DNA from: an uncultured Altererythrobacter sp.
GTDB lineage: Bacteria; Pseudomonadota; Alphaproteobacteria; Sphingomonadales; Sphingomonadaceae
Reading direction: 5' to 3'
DNA: 64,000 nt
Assembly: GCA_946886565.1 (NCBI GenBank)
Contig: CAMPIX010000006.1
Coordinates: 62,001 to 126,000 of the forward strand
Shown one piece after another: positions 32,471 through 41,536 of the stretch. The stretch's first letter is position 1. Every line of letters begins with the position of its first letter. The position numbers were made by a program, and so were the translations under genes. The notes under the pieces were generated by a model. The model was not told the origin of the DNA and did no database searches. It saw only the letters and a program-made list of their open reading frames with translations.

Positions 32471-33708
32471 GCGGCGGACGCCGCCTCGGCGGCTTCGCGG
32501 TCGCGTTCGGCGCGGCTTTTCTTCTGTGCGGCGGTGCGGAGTTGGCCGCAGGCGGCATCGATGTCGCGGCCGCGCGGGGTGCGCACGGGGGCGCTGATGC
32601 CGTGTTCGAATACGATCTCGGAAAAGCGCCGCACGCGCTCGGGCGTCGAGCACTCGTAGGGCGCGCCGGGCCAGGGGTTGAACGGGATCAGGTTGACCTT
32701 GGCCGGGAGCTTGAATTGTTTGAGCAGGCGGACGAGCTCGCGCGCGTCCTCGTCGCTGTCGTTCTTGTCCTTGAGCATGACATATTCGAACGTGATCCGC
32801 CGCGCGTTCGAGGCGCCGGGATAGGCGGCGCAGGCCTCGAGCAGTTCCGCGATCCCGTATTTGCGGTTGAGCGGGACGATCTCGTCGCGAATATCCTTGG
32901 TCACCGCGTGGAGCGAGACCGCGAGATTGACCCCTATCTCCTCGCCGCAGCGCTCCATCATCGGCACCACGCCGCTGGTCGAGAGCGTGATCCGCCGCTT
33001 GCTGAGCGCAAGTCCGTCGCCGTCCATCACGAGCTTGAGCGCGTCGCGGACATTGTCGAAATTGTAGAGCGGCTCGCCCATGCCCATCATCACGATGTTG
33101 GTGAGCAGGCGGCCATCGGACGTATATTCCGCCTCGCTCGCTTCCTCGGCGAAATCCATCTTTCCCTTGGGCCATTCGCCCAGCGCATCGCGCGCGAGCA
33201 TGACCTGGCCGACGATCTCGCCCGGCGTCAGGTTGCGCACCAGCTTCATCGTGCCGGTGTGGCAGAAGGTGCAATTGAGCGTGCAGCCGACCTGGCTCGA
33301 GACGCACAGCGTGCCCCGGTCGGCGTCGGGGATGAAGACCATCTCGAACTCGTGCCCGTCCGCGGTGCGCAGCAGCCACTTGCGGGTGCCGTCGCTCGAA
33401 TGCTGCGCCTCGACCACATCGGGCCGGCCGATCACGAAGCGTTCGGCGAGCCAGGGGCGCATCGTCTTGGCGATATCGGTCATCGCCTCGAATGCGGTGG
33501 CGCCGCGGTGGTAGAGCCAGTGATAGACCTGCTTTGCGCGCAGCTTCGCCTGTTTCGCATCGAGCCCGGCTTCCGCGAACAGCTCCGCAATCCGCCCCTT
33601 TGGCAGACCGATCAGGTCGACGCGGCCATCGGCGCGCGGCGTGATGTCGCGCGCGACGGGAACCGGATCGACCTGTCCGGGGATGCGCATCAGCGGTGTG
33701 TGGGCCAT
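32467..33708 (-). CDS. rlmN: 23S rRNA (A2503)-C2 / tRNA (A37)-C2 methyltransferase RlmN
   Basis: RlmN is a radical-SAM methyltransferase acting on A2503 of 23S rRNA and A37 of some tRNAs. The 413-residue protein has the Fe-S motif CTLNCTFC after [39 protein letters not shown] text ([20 protein letters not shown]) and the C-terminal Cys in IDAACGQL that carries the methyl group. The start at 33708 ([11 protein letters not shown]) fits the family; an in-frame Met at 33741 is possible. It overlaps the damaged methyltransferase gene downstream. Confidence 0.96.
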   Translation of the reverse strand: MAHTPLMRIPGQVDPVPVARDITPRADGRVDLIGLPKGRIAELFAEAGLDAKQAKLRAKQVYHWLYHRGATAFEAMTDIAKTMRPWLAERFVIGRPDVVEAQHSSDGTRKWLLRTADGHEFEMVFIPDADRGTLCVSSQVGCTLNCTFCHTGTMKLVRNLTPGEIVGQVMLARDALGEWPKGKMDFAEEASEAEYTSDGRLLTNIVMMGMGEPLYNFDNVRDALKLVMDGDGLALSKRRITLSTSGVVPMMERCGEEIGVNLAVSLHAVTKDIRDEIVPLNRKYGIAELLEACAAYPGASNARRITFEYVMLKDKNDSDEDARELVRLLKQFKLPAKVNLIPFNPWPGAPYECSTPERVRRFSEIVFEHGISAPVRTPRGRDIDAACGQLRTAAQKKSRAERDREAAEAASAA

Positions 33709-34001
33709 GGCGGGGCGCATATAGGGCGAGCTGCACCACAAGGCAAAGCCTCCCGACAGGGCGTGCGGGGGCCGGGGCGGATGACTGCCGCGCGAGGCGC
33801 ATCACCGCGCAATTGACGTTCGCGCGATAGAGTTCTCGAATTTCGTCGACGGAAATCGGCGGTTCGTCGCCGGACATGTGGCTGAAACGCCACACAAAAT
33901 TCGTTGTCTCCCGTTAATGAAACCGGACCGCGGATCGCGCCGTTGGGGTGGTCCAGGCGGGCGGCCAGACGGCCGTTCGCCGGACAACGAATGGAGTACT
34001 T

Positions 34002-34670
34002 ATGAAAAAGACGATCGCATTCATCGCCACCGGCTCGCTCGTGGCTCTGGCCGCTCCCGCGATGGCGCAATCGGAGGATTCGCCGTTCAACGGACCGCGC
34101 ATCGGCGTTATCGGCGGCTACGATCAGAGCGGCGCCGGCAGCACGGCCGACGACGACACGAATGAAGACAGCAACGACGAGTCGATCGAAGGCTTCGGCT
34201 ACGGCGTCGAAGCCGGTTACGATATCGACACCGGCGGGGCCGTGATCGGCATCGAGGCCGAATACATGGATTCGACCGCGGACACCGAGTTCGAGGACGG
34301 CGATTTCGAAGGCTTCGGCATCGGCAGCGTCGACACCAACCGCGACCTCTACGTCGGCCTGCGCGCGGGCGCCAAGGTGACGCCGAACACGCTGGTCTAT
34401 GCCAAAGGCGGCTACACCAACGCCAAGTACGACGTGACCTCGACCGACGGCACGACCGAGTTCTCGAGCGATTTCGATGCCGATGGCTACCGCGTGGGTG
34501 CGGGCGTCGAGTATGCGATGGGTTCGGGAATGTATATCAAGGGCGAATACCGCTATTCGAACTATTCGGAAGGCGAAGTCGACATGCCTGACGATCTTCC
34601 CGACAGCGAGCGCTTCGACCTCGACCTCGACCGGCATCAGGTCATGGCGGCGGTCGGCTGGCGCTTCTGA
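34002..34670 (+). CDS. Outer membrane beta-barrel protein
   Basis: The 222-residue protein has a clean signal peptide (MKKTIAFIATGSLVALAAPAMAQ) and a mature part of alternating aromatic/hydrophobic strands: VGLRAGAKVTPNTLVYAKGGY, YRVGAGVEYAMGSGMYIKGEYRYS, and a final MAAVGWRF ending in Phe, the outer-membrane insertion signature. It resembles the OmpA-like/Omp25 eight-strand barrel family (PF13505). Loops are very acidic (TADDDTNEDSNDE), which could bind cations. It is monocistronic and ends at a terminator at 34698. Confidence 0.87.
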   Translation: MKKTIAFIATGSLVALAAPAMAQSEDSPFNGPRIGVIGGYDQSGAGSTADDDTNEDSNDESIEGFGYGVEAGYDIDTGGAVIGIEAEYMDSTADTEFEDGDFEGFGIGSVDTNRDLYVGLRAGAKVTPNTLVYAKGGYTNAKYDVTSTDGTTEFSSDFDADGYRVGAGVEYAMGSGMYIKGEYRYSNYSEGEVDMPDDLPDSERFDLDLDRHQVMAAVGWRF

Positions 34671-34697
34671 GCCCCGGCGACTACCGCGAAAACAAGG

Positions 34698-34725
34698 AAA
34701 GGGCGGGGCTTCGGCCTCGCCCTTT
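34698..34725 (+). terminator. Intrinsic terminator of the outer membrane barrel gene
   Basis: A 12-bp GC-rich stem (34698-34709 and 34714-34725, one G-T pair) with a TTCG loop is followed by TT. It lies between convergent genes. Confidence 0.82.
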
Positions 34726-34730
34726 TCGAT

Positions 34731-35225
34731 TCAGCGGCCCAGCCGCGCGCAGCCCACAGTCGCAGCGTCGATCGCGGTGGCGGCGCCGGTCAGGTCGTAG
34801 CGATCGGTGAAGCGCCGGCCCCGCGCATCGGTCGCGCTCACGGTCATGCGCCCGGCCGAGCGCATCGCGGCGACCACCGCCGCGTCCATCGCCTTGCCGT
34901 TCGCCCAGGCATCGCCCCCGCCGCCGGTGAGGGTGAAGCGCCTGTCGCCCACCACCAGGCGGATATTCGCATCGTCGGCGAGTTCGCGCGAAAGCCGGAG
35001 GTGAAGCTGGTTGCGCACCTGCCGTCGGGGCCAGGTGCCGACGCTGGCGAAGGCGCGATAGTCGCTCGAGCGCGAGGTCGGCAGGGGTTGGGCGATGGCA
35101 TAGCAGCGCGGCACGCCCGGATCGCGGAACGCGCCCCAGCTCGAGAATACGCCGAGGCTGTCGCGCGCCGCCAAGGGCGCGGCCAGCGCGAGACCTGCGA
35201 GGGCAAAGAGCGCGATCTTACGCAT
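34731..35225 (-). CDS. Secreted protein of unknown function
   Basis: The 164-residue protein has a signal peptide (MRKIALFALAGLALAAPLAA). The mature part starts DSLGVFSSWGAFRDPGVPRC and has two Cys (PRCYAIA and VGCARL). The Trp/Arg-Asp/Cys spacing near the start recalls the IalB family (invasion-associated locus B, PF06776), but I am not certain of it. Its start overlaps the greB stop by 8 bp, so it is translated from the greB transcript. Confidence 0.7.
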   Translation of the reverse strand: MRKIALFALAGLALAAPLAARDSLGVFSSWGAFRDPGVPRCYAIAQPLPTSRSSDYRAFASVGTWPRRQVRNQLHLRLSRELADDANIRLVVGDRRFTLTGGGGDAWANGKAMDAAVVAAMRSAGRMTVSATDARGRRFTDRYDLTGAATAIDAATVGCARLGR

Positions 35226-35703
35226 AGGCGATCGCGACCACCTCCCATTCCTTCTCGCCGCCGGGCAGGCGCACGGTGCGCAAGTCGCCGATCGCAGCGC
35301 CGCGCAGCGCGCGGGCGAGCGGGCTCGACCAGCCGATCCGGCCCGCGCCGGCGTCCTGCTCGTCGTCGCCGACCAGGGTGACGGTCTTGCGGGCGTCGTC
35401 CTCGTCGGCGAGTTCGACGGTGGCGCCGAAGAAGGCGCGGCCGCGCTCGGGCTGGTCGGAGGGGTCGATCACCCGCGCGGCCTTCATCCGGCGCGAGAGG
35501 TGTGCGAGCTCGCGGTCGATCTCGCGCATGCGCTTGCGGCCGTAGATGTAATCGCCGTTCTCGCTCCGGTCGCCGTTGCCCGCGGCCCAGCTGACGATCT
35601 CCACGATCTCCGGCCGTTCGGTACCGAGCAGCCGCTCGTAGCGCGCCTTGAGCGCGGCATAGCCTGCCGGAGTTATCGGGTTGGTCTTGGCGGGCGCGGG
35701 CAT
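35218..35703 (-). CDS. greB: Transcription elongation factor GreB
   Basis: GreB stimulates RNA cleavage by backtracked RNA polymerase. The 161-residue protein has an N-terminal coiled coil with the tip acidic pair in NGDRSENGDYIYGRKRMRE, the GreB-specific wording (GreA differs around DAKENAEY), and a C-terminal FKBP-like domain ending with WSSPLARALRGAAIGD. It is the first gene of a two-gene unit with the secreted protein at 34731 and is divergently separated from slt by about 30 bp on the same strand. Confidence 0.94.
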   Translation of the reverse strand: MPAPAKTNPITPAGYAALKARYERLLGTERPEIVEIVSWAAGNGDRSENGDYIYGRKRMREIDRELAHLSRRMKAARVIDPSDQPERGRAFFGATVELADEDDARKTVTLVGDDEQDAGAGRIGWSSPLARALRGAAIGDLRTVRLPGGEKEWEVVAIAYA

Positions 35704-35735
35704 CGGCCCCTCATAGACGCCTGATCAATCCCGCG

Positions 35736-37697
35736 TCACCTGCCGAGGAACTGGCTCACGCTCTTGGGCTCGCCGGAGCGCACGCGGTCGGGATACATCG
35801 CCTCGTACACCACGGCGTTCTCGAGCACGCGATGGACGTAGTTCTTGGTCTCGAAGAACGGGATCTCCTCGATCCAGCGCAGCCATTCGACCGAGCCGGT
35901 GCGCGGATCGCCGTTCTGGCGCAGCCAGTCGTTCACGTTCCCCGGCCCCGCGTTGTAGGCCGCGACCGCGAGCGGATAGGCGCCGCCGTAGTAATCCATC
36001 ATGCGCGCGAAATAGCCGCTGCCGAGGCGGGCATTGTATTGCGGATCGTCGGTGAGATTGCCGTAGTCGTAGCTCATCGACATCTTGCCGGCCTGTTCGC
36101 GCGCGGTGCCGGGCATCAATTGCATCAGCCCGCGCGCGCCGGCGTGGCTGACGCGGTCTTCGTCGAATTCGCTTTCCTGCCGCGCGATGGCGTGGACGAT
36201 GGTGAAGTCGGTGCCCGCGGGCGTCGCCACGGTGGGGAAGCCGATCCGTTCGAAACCCTGGATGTTCTTCTCCGGCGCAGTGCGGCCGATCACTACCGCG
36301 AGCTCGGGCAGGCGCAACTCCTGCGCCAGCTCGGCGACGAGCGCCATCTCGCTCGCGTTGTCGGCCTGGTCGGCGAGCGCGGTGAAAAAATAGCGCTCGG
36401 TGCGCCAGTCGCTGCCGCCCCGGGCGAGCTCGCGCACCGCGAGCGCGAGCGGGTTGGAGCGGAACGCCGCGCGCTGCTCCGCGCTCGGCTGCGGAGGGGA
36501 GGCGGCGCCGAATGTCGGGCTGGGGCGGCCGAGCTGTTCGAGCGCCAGCAAGCCGTAGAAATACTCAGGGTAGGCCGCGGCCATTTCCCAATACCGCCGC
36601 GCCTCGGCACTATCGCCCGCGCGGTTCGAGGCAAGGCCGGCCCAGAAGAAGCCCTTGGAGCGCGTCTGCGGCGTGCGCGCGGCGTTGCCGTAGCGGTAGA
36701 ACAGCGGCGCGGCCGCGTTGCCGTCGCCCAGCTCCCACAGCGCCTTGGTCCCGCCGAGCCACATGAGCGAGGTATAGTCGTCGCGCAGGCGATAGCTCAT
36801 GCCCGAAATGTCCGCGCCCGGCGCGAACAGGTCGTCGACCTTGCTCGCGATCTGCACTGCGGGCCGCGCGCCGGCTCCGCGCGCGATGCGCAGTGCTTCG
36901 GTCACGTAATCCTGTGGGTCGAACGCCGGTACCGCGAAGGCGGGCCGATTGGCGAGCAGGCTGATCGCCTGCGGCAACTGCCCGTTCGAGCGGTAATGGC
37001 GTGCGAGGTTGTAGACGTAGCCCGGATCGTTCAGCGCGTTCGACGGCACTGGCAGCCCGGCGGCGGCGGGCTCGGTTCCCTGGAGGATCGAGAGCCGCGC
37101 CATCGCGAGGTCGCGATAGCCGGGCGAGACGTTGATCATATGGCGCGCGGCCGCCGCGGCCTCGCCCTGCCACAGCAGCGCAGCCATGCGCGCGTCGTGA
37201 TCCTCGGGCGTGAAGCGCGAACCGAACATGCCGATCATGTAGGCTTCGGCAGGCGTGCTCATCCGGCCGCCCCGCCACGCGGCCTGCGCGACCTGGAACG
37301 CCTCGGGCCGCTGGACCCCCGCGAGTGCGAGCGCGTAGCGCGCCCGTGCGGGATTGGTCAGCGGCGGGTTTCGGTCGAAATAGGCGACCATCGCCTCGGA
37401 GCTGGGTGCGCCGCTTTCGAGCGCGCTCTCGGCATTGGCGCGGATCACGTCCATTCGCGGAAATTCGGGGAAGGCGAGCGCGAAACCGGCATAGGCGCCG
37501 AAATCCATCCGGTCGTTCGAGGTCAGGAACTTCCATCGTTCGACTGCCTGCCCGATCTGAGTCGGGACAGCGGCGACCATCTGCTGGCGTGCGCTATCGA
37601 CAGGGTTGGACTGCGCGACCAGCGGGCTGGACGCGGCGACGATGGTGGTGGCGAGAAAGGCGATCCCGTACAACGAATTACGTGTCATGCTGGACAT
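35736..37697 (-). CDS. slt: Soluble lytic murein transglycosylase
   Basis: This 653-residue periplasmic enzyme cleaves peptidoglycan glycan strands to 1,6-anhydro-muropeptides. A signal peptide (NSLYGIAFLATTIVAASSPLVAQ) is followed by about 440 residues of helical repeats (Slt superhelix), then the lysozyme-like domain: catalytic Glu in AIARQESEFDEDRVS, GARGLMQLMPGTA, LAVAAYNAGPGNVNDWL and ETKNYVHRVLENAVVYEA. Start chosen at 37697, after GGGGGG; ATG 37688 is possible. It is divergent from dapA. Its products could feed the AmgK/MurU recycling enzymes encoded at 18.7-20.7 kb. Confidence 0.95.
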   Translation of the reverse strand: MSSMTRNSLYGIAFLATTIVAASSPLVAQSNPVDSARQQMVAAVPTQIGQAVERWKFLTSNDRMDFGAYAGFALAFPEFPRMDVIRANAESALESGAPSSEAMVAYFDRNPPLTNPARARYALALAGVQRPEAFQVAQAAWRGGRMSTPAEAYMIGMFGSRFTPEDHDARMAALLWQGEAAAAARHMINVSPGYRDLAMARLSILQGTEPAAAGLPVPSNALNDPGYVYNLARHYRSNGQLPQAISLLANRPAFAVPAFDPQDYVTEALRIARGAGARPAVQIASKVDDLFAPGADISGMSYRLRDDYTSLMWLGGTKALWELGDGNAAAPLFYRYGNAARTPQTRSKGFFWAGLASNRAGDSAEARRYWEMAAAYPEYFYGLLALEQLGRPSPTFGAASPPQPSAEQRAAFRSNPLALAVRELARGGSDWRTERYFFTALADQADNASEMALVAELAQELRLPELAVVIGRTAPEKNIQGFERIGFPTVATPAGTDFTIVHAIARQESEFDEDRVSHAGARGLMQLMPGTAREQAGKMSMSYDYGNLTDDPQYNARLGSGYFARMMDYYGGAYPLAVAAYNAGPGNVNDWLRQNGDPRTGSVEWLRWIEEIPFFETKNYVHRVLENAVVYEAMYPDRVRSGEPKSVSQFLGR

Positions 37698-37788
37698 CGT
37701 GCCCCCCGTCTCCTTATCAGGCGCTGAATGAAATTGCCCGCGCGCGCCTTTCGCATCGCGCTATGGGCACAAGGCGAGGTTTCAGACA

Positions 37789-38670
37789 ATGTTCTCGGGC
37801 TCGATTCCGGCTCTGGTGACTCCTTTTCGCGACGGGTCGTTCGACGAGGCGGCTTTTCGCCGGCTGGTCGACTGGCAGATCGATAACGGGAGCAAGGCGC
37901 TGGTCCCGTGCGGCACCACCGGCGAGGCATCGACCCTCTCGAACGCCGAGCACCACCGGGTGATCGAGATCTGCATCGAGCAGGCCGCCGGCCGCGTACC
38001 GGTGATCGCCGGATGCGGCAGCAACGACACGATGAACGCGCTGCTGCACATGAACTTTTCGAAGAAGGCCGGCGCGGCGGCGGGCCTGTGCGTGGCGCCC
38101 TATTACAACCGTCCTAGCCAGACCGGATTGATCGCGCATTTTAGCTTCCTTGCCGAAAACAGCGACTTGCCGATGGTGCTTTACAACGTGCCGAGCCGAA
38201 CGGTCACCGATATCGAGGACGAGACGGTGGTCGAGCTGGTGCGCAAATTTCCCGACCGCATTGTCGCCATCAAGGATGCCAGCGGCGACCTCTCGCGCGT
38301 CGCCGACCACCGCATGGGGCTCGATCACGATTTCTGTCAGTTGTCGGGCAATGACGAGTTGTGGCTGCCGCATTCGGCTGCGGGCGGATCGGGCTGCATT
38401 TCGGTCACCGCCAACGTCGCGCCCGCTCTGTGCGCCGAATTCCACGAGGCGATCGCGGCCAACGATTTGGTGAGGGCGCGAAAGATCAACGACCAGCTAT
38501 TTCCGCTCCACTACGCAATGTTTTCGGATGCAAGCCCCGCGCCGGTCAAATACGCGCTCAGCCGCGTGCACCACTGGATCCTGCCCGGTGTGCGGCTGCC
38601 ACTGGTGGAGTGTTCGGACCACGCCAGGCAGGCGGTGGACGAAGCACTCGCCCATGCGGGACTGGTTTGA
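37789..38670 (+). CDS. dapA: 4-hydroxy-tetrahydrodipicolinate synthase
   Basis: DapA condenses pyruvate and aspartate semialdehyde in lysine/diaminopimelate synthesis. The 293-residue TIM barrel has GTTGEASTL (substrate site), the catalytic Tyr in VLYNVPSRT, the Schiff-base Lys in AIKDASGDLSR and GGSGCISVTANV. Typical length. It starts 91 bp from the divergent slt gene, an arrangement common in Sphingomonadales. A 500-bp non-coding region follows. Confidence 0.96.
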   Translation: MFSGSIPALVTPFRDGSFDEAAFRRLVDWQIDNGSKALVPCGTTGEASTLSNAEHHRVIEICIEQAAGRVPVIAGCGSNDTMNALLHMNFSKKAGAAAGLCVAPYYNRPSQTGLIAHFSFLAENSDLPMVLYNVPSRTVTDIEDETVVELVRKFPDRIVAIKDASGDLSRVADHRMGLDHDFCQLSGNDELWLPHSAAGGSGCISVTANVAPALCAEFHEAIAANDLVRARKINDQLFPLHYAMFSDASPAPVKYALSRVHHWILPGVRLPLVECSDHARQAVDEALAHAGLV

Positions 38671-39170
38671 CCCGAACGGCCGACGAGGCATTGGGGCACG
38701 CCGCATCTCGCGGGCGCGGGCCTGCGCTGCCGGGCAAACTCGTCGGGATGGTGGCCGGCGCGCAATGACGATCCTCCCCGGAACGGGGAGGTGGCAGCCG
38801 ATGCGCCAGCATCGGATGACGGAGGGGAGCAGGCCAGCGGCGTCACGCTTGCGGCGCGTGCCCCTCCGCCCGACGCCTGCGGCGTTGCGGCCCCCTTCCC
38901 CCCGTGGGGGAGGATGGCGCGCCGAATAACTATTTTCCTACACCCGTCGGATTCGGCTAGGGTCGGCGCCGCTCTTTCGCATCGTTCGCTCAAAGCTCTC
39001 CGACCCGCGCGCAGCCGGCAGCGATCGGCCTGTGGACTTCATGCATTTCGAAAGTCACGCAGGCTGTCGCGAAATCGCATTCAACTAGCTGTTTTAAAAC
39101 ACGCTTTTGCGAAAGCCACAGTTTTTGGATTTGGCGCTCTGCATCAACCACGGCATACGGATCGCACGGC
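38671..39170. other. Gene-free 500-bp region with a hairpin and an AT-rich patch
   Basis: No convincing gene is seen. A perfect 8-bp-stem hairpin with a GAA loop lies at 38773-38791, in a repeat-like stretch (about 38766-38930) that ends with a second CCCCC/GGGGG pair near 38906-38925. From about 39040 to 39140 the composition becomes clearly AT-richer than the rest of the window, with a perfect 12-bp palindrome at 39093-39104. It could hold the dapA terminator and a silent or transferred remnant. Confidence 0.6.
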
Positions 39171-40247
39171 CTAGATCACCTCGTCCTCGTCGAGCAGCGG
39201 TTGCGCGGGGCCTTCGGGTTCGCTCGCGCGGATCGCTTCGGTGATCGAGCCGATGCGGTGGCCGGCGAGGTCGAGGTGCGCGACTTCGGCGACGTGGAAC
39301 AGCGCGTCGCCCTGGTTGACGACCGGCAGGGTCGCGTGGCCGATCACGATCCCGTCGATCGGGCTGACCATCTCGCGCTGGTCCTCGCCCAGCAGCCCGC
39401 CGACGGTCGCGAGGACTTCGCCCTTGTGCACCGTGTCGCCGGACTTGCGGCGGCGGTGGGTCACTCCGCCGCGCGGCGCGCGCACCCACAGGCTGCGGTT
39501 CGAGCGCGCGGGGATGCCGACGACCGAGAGCCCGTCGTCCATCGCGAGCATGCCGATATGCGCGAGCACACGCAGCACGCCGTGGGTGCCGATGTCGATC
39601 GAGAGCCGGTCCCAGCGCAGCGCCTCGCCGGCTTCCATCAGCAGCATCGGCGTGCCGCGCTCGTGCGCCAGCGCGCGCATCGATCCGGGCCGCAGCGGGC
39701 TCTCCACGATCACCGGCGCGCCGAACGCCATCGCGAGCTCGACCAGATAGGGATCGTCCGCCGCGATGCGGATCTGCGGCAGGTTGTAACGGTGGACCGC
39801 GGCGGTGTGGATGTCGATCCCGAGGTCGGCGGGCGCGATCACGTGCTCGAGGAAGCACGCCGCGAGCTGCCCCGCGAGCGAGCCCTTGGCGCTGCCGGGG
39901 AAGCTGCGGTTGAGATCGCGGCGGTCGGGCAGGTAGCGGCTGTGCTGGAGGAACCCGAACACGTTGACCGCGGGTGCGAAGATCACCGTGCCCGACAGCG
40001 CCTCCGGCTCGATGCTCGCGATCAGCTTCTGCACGATCGCGGTGCCGACGATCTCGTCGCCGTGGATCGCCGCGCTGACGAACACCGTCGGGCCGGCCTT
40101 GGCGCCGTTGACCACGTGGAGCGCGAGCATCGCGGGCACGCCGGTGGCGAGATAGCTGACCGGAATGTCGAGCGCGCGCGCCTCGCCCGGATCGATCGTC
40201 TCGCCCGCGATGGTGAAGGTCGCCCCCGGTCCGCCAGCCGCTTCCAT
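39171..40247 (-). CDS. Succinylglutamate desuccinylase/aspartoacylase-family hydrolase
   Basis: The 358-residue protein is a zinc-dependent carboxypeptidase-fold hydrolase. Zinc ligands are in [12 protein letters not shown] and [11 protein letters not shown], and RDLNRSFPG supplies the substrate-binding Asn-Arg. The C-terminal third ([29 protein letters not shown]) resembles a lipoyl/biotinyl-like beta domain, as seen in the ectoine-like DoeB/AstE-related group. The substrate is unknown; N-acyl amino acids are likely. The start at 40247 follows GGGGGACGG. It is divergent from smpB. Confidence 0.9.
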   Translation of the reverse strand: MEAAGGPGATFTIAGETIDPGEARALDIPVSYLATGVPAMLALHVVNGAKAGPTVFVSAAIHGDEIVGTAIVQKLIASIEPEALSGTVIFAPAVNVFGFLQHSRYLPDRRDLNRSFPGSAKGSLAGQLAACFLEHVIAPADLGIDIHTAAVHRYNLPQIRIAADDPYLVELAMAFGAPVIVESPLRPGSMRALAHERGTPMLLMEAGEALRWDRLSIDIGTHGVLRVLAHIGMLAMDDGLSVVGIPARSNRSLWVRAPRGGVTHRRRKSGDTVHKGEVLATVGGLLGEDQREMVSPIDGIVIGHATLPVVNQGDALFHVAEVAHLDLAGHRIGSITEAIRASEPEGPAQPLLDEDEVI

Positions 40248-40332
40248 GTCCGTCCCCCGTTCGGCGGCGAAAAGGGCACGCGTCGCGCGCGGATTGCAAG
40301 CGAAAAGGGGAACGCCTACATGCCGCGGCCCT

Positions 40333-40815
40333 ATGGCCCGCCCGAAACCCGCCACGTTCGACAAGCAGAAGACCGTCGCCGAGAACCGGCGCGCGCGGTT
40401 CGACTATCATATCGAGGACACGTTCGAGGCCGGGATCGCGCTCCAGGGCACCGAAGTGAAGGCGTTGCGCGCGGGCGAGGCCTCGATCGCGGAGAGCTAC
40501 GCCGAAGTGCGCGACGGCGAGGTCTGGCTGGTCAACGCCAACGTTCCCGAGTTCAGCCACGGCAACCGCTTCAACCACGAGCCGCGCCGGCCGCGCAAGC
40601 TGCTGCTCCATACGCGCGAGATCGAGAAGCTGTTCGGCGCGGTCGAGCGCAAGGGCATGACGCTGGTGCCGCTGTCGGTCTACTTCAACGCCACCGGCCG
40701 CGCGAAAGTGGAGCTGGCGCTGGCCAAGGGCAAGCAGGCGCACGACAAGCGCCAGTCGATCAAGGAGCGCGACTGGAAGCGCGACAAGGCGCGCCTGATG
40801 CGCGAAAACGGCTAG
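40333..40815 (+). CDS. smpB: SsrA-binding protein SmpB
   Basis: SmpB brings tmRNA to stalled ribosomes for trans-translation. The 160-residue protein has [56 protein letters not shown], and the C-terminal basic tail [18 protein letters not shown] that enters the mRNA channel. The start at 40333 gives [13 protein letters not shown]. It precedes the DUF2062 gene and cckA on the same strand, an order shared with other Alphaproteobacteria. Confidence 0.97.
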   Translation: MARPKPATFDKQKTVAENRRARFDYHIEDTFEAGIALQGTEVKALRAGEASIAESYAEVRDGEVWLVNANVPEFSHGNRFNHEPRRPRKLLLHTREIEKLFGAVERKGMTLVPLSVYFNATGRAKVELALAKGKQAHDKRQSIKERDWKRDKARLMRENG

Positions 40816-40948
40816 GACCGAGCCACGTTCAAGGGCTGGTCATTCCCGCCCCGCTAGCCATATCGCCCGCAATGACCGCTTTATCAGATTTCGCGTTGTC
40901 GCTCTTGCCCTTGCGGCCGCTCGCGAGCATTGCGGCGGCGAGATCGTG

Positions 40949-41536
40949 ATGCGCAAACCTTCCAAGACATTCCTTGCCGACTTTTTGCGCAAGCACATGC
41001 CCACGCGCGAGGAAATGGCGCGCAACAAATACCTCGCGCCGATCGCGCACCGGTTTCTCAGCCCCGAACTCTGGCGCTTCACCCGCCGCTCGGTGCCGCG
41101 CGGGGTGGCGCTCGGGCTGTTCACCGCGTTCATCATTCCGGTGGGCCAGATCTTCCTGGCGGCGTTCCTCGCATTGCCGGTCCGCGCCAACGTGCCGCTG
41201 TCCGCGCTCGCGACATTCATCACCAATCCTTTCACCGTGCCGTTCTGGCTGATCATGGCGAATCAGGTCGGGGCGTTCGTGCTCAAGGTCGACGCGGCGA
41301 CCGTGCAAGTGGCGAGCGAGCGGTTCGCCGACGGGACGTGGACCTGGGCGGTCGACGCGGTCGAGGTCGCGGGGGTTACCGCGTTCGGCTTCATCGTTCT
41401 CGCGGTGGTTTCGGCGGCGGTCGGCTATCTCCTGTCGAGTCTGATCTGGCGCCTGGTCGTCACCCGCCGGCGCGCGCAGCGCCTGCGGCAGATGGAGGCG
41501 CGGCTCGACGAGCGGCTGCGGGCGCGGGAAAGCTGA
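40949..41536 (+). CDS. DUF2062 membrane protein
   Basis: The 195-residue protein has two or three membrane segments (GVALGLFTAFIIPVGQIFLA and AGVTAFGFIVLAVVSAAVGY) after a basic start. The motif FITNPFTVPFW marks the DUF2062 family (PF09835), whose function is unknown. A basic C-terminal tail (RRRAQRLRQMEARLDERL) is cytoplasmic. The start is ATG 40949; a GTG just before it at 40946 is an equal possibility. The last base overlaps the cckA start, so the two are coupled. Confidence 0.88.
   Translation: MRKPSKTFLADFLRKHMPTREEMARNKYLAPIAHRFLSPELWRFTRRSVPRGVALGLFTAFIIPVGQIFLAAFLALPVRANVPLSALATFITNPFTVPFWLIMANQVGAFVLKVDAATVQVASERFADGTWTWAVDAVEVAGVTAFGFIVLAVVSAAVGYLLSSLIWRLVVTRRRAQRLRQMEARLDERLRARES

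Noticed and set aside
33712..33877. Possible small minus-strand gene (MSGDEPPISVDEIRELY...) upstream of rlmN
   Set aside because: It has no stop of its own before running through rlmN in another frame, and shows no recognisable domain. The gap 33709-34001 otherwise holds only promoter sequence for rlmN and the outer membrane barrel gene.
39093..39104. dif site or replication origin in the AT-rich patch
   Set aside because: The palindrome does not match a dif-type site, and no DnaA box cluster was found.
40930..41535. Upstream extension of the cckA frame
   Set aside because: It overlaps the DUF2062 gene in another frame and its text is Arg-rich shadow sequence; the ATG at 41536 overlaps the DUF2062 stop as expected for coupled genes.
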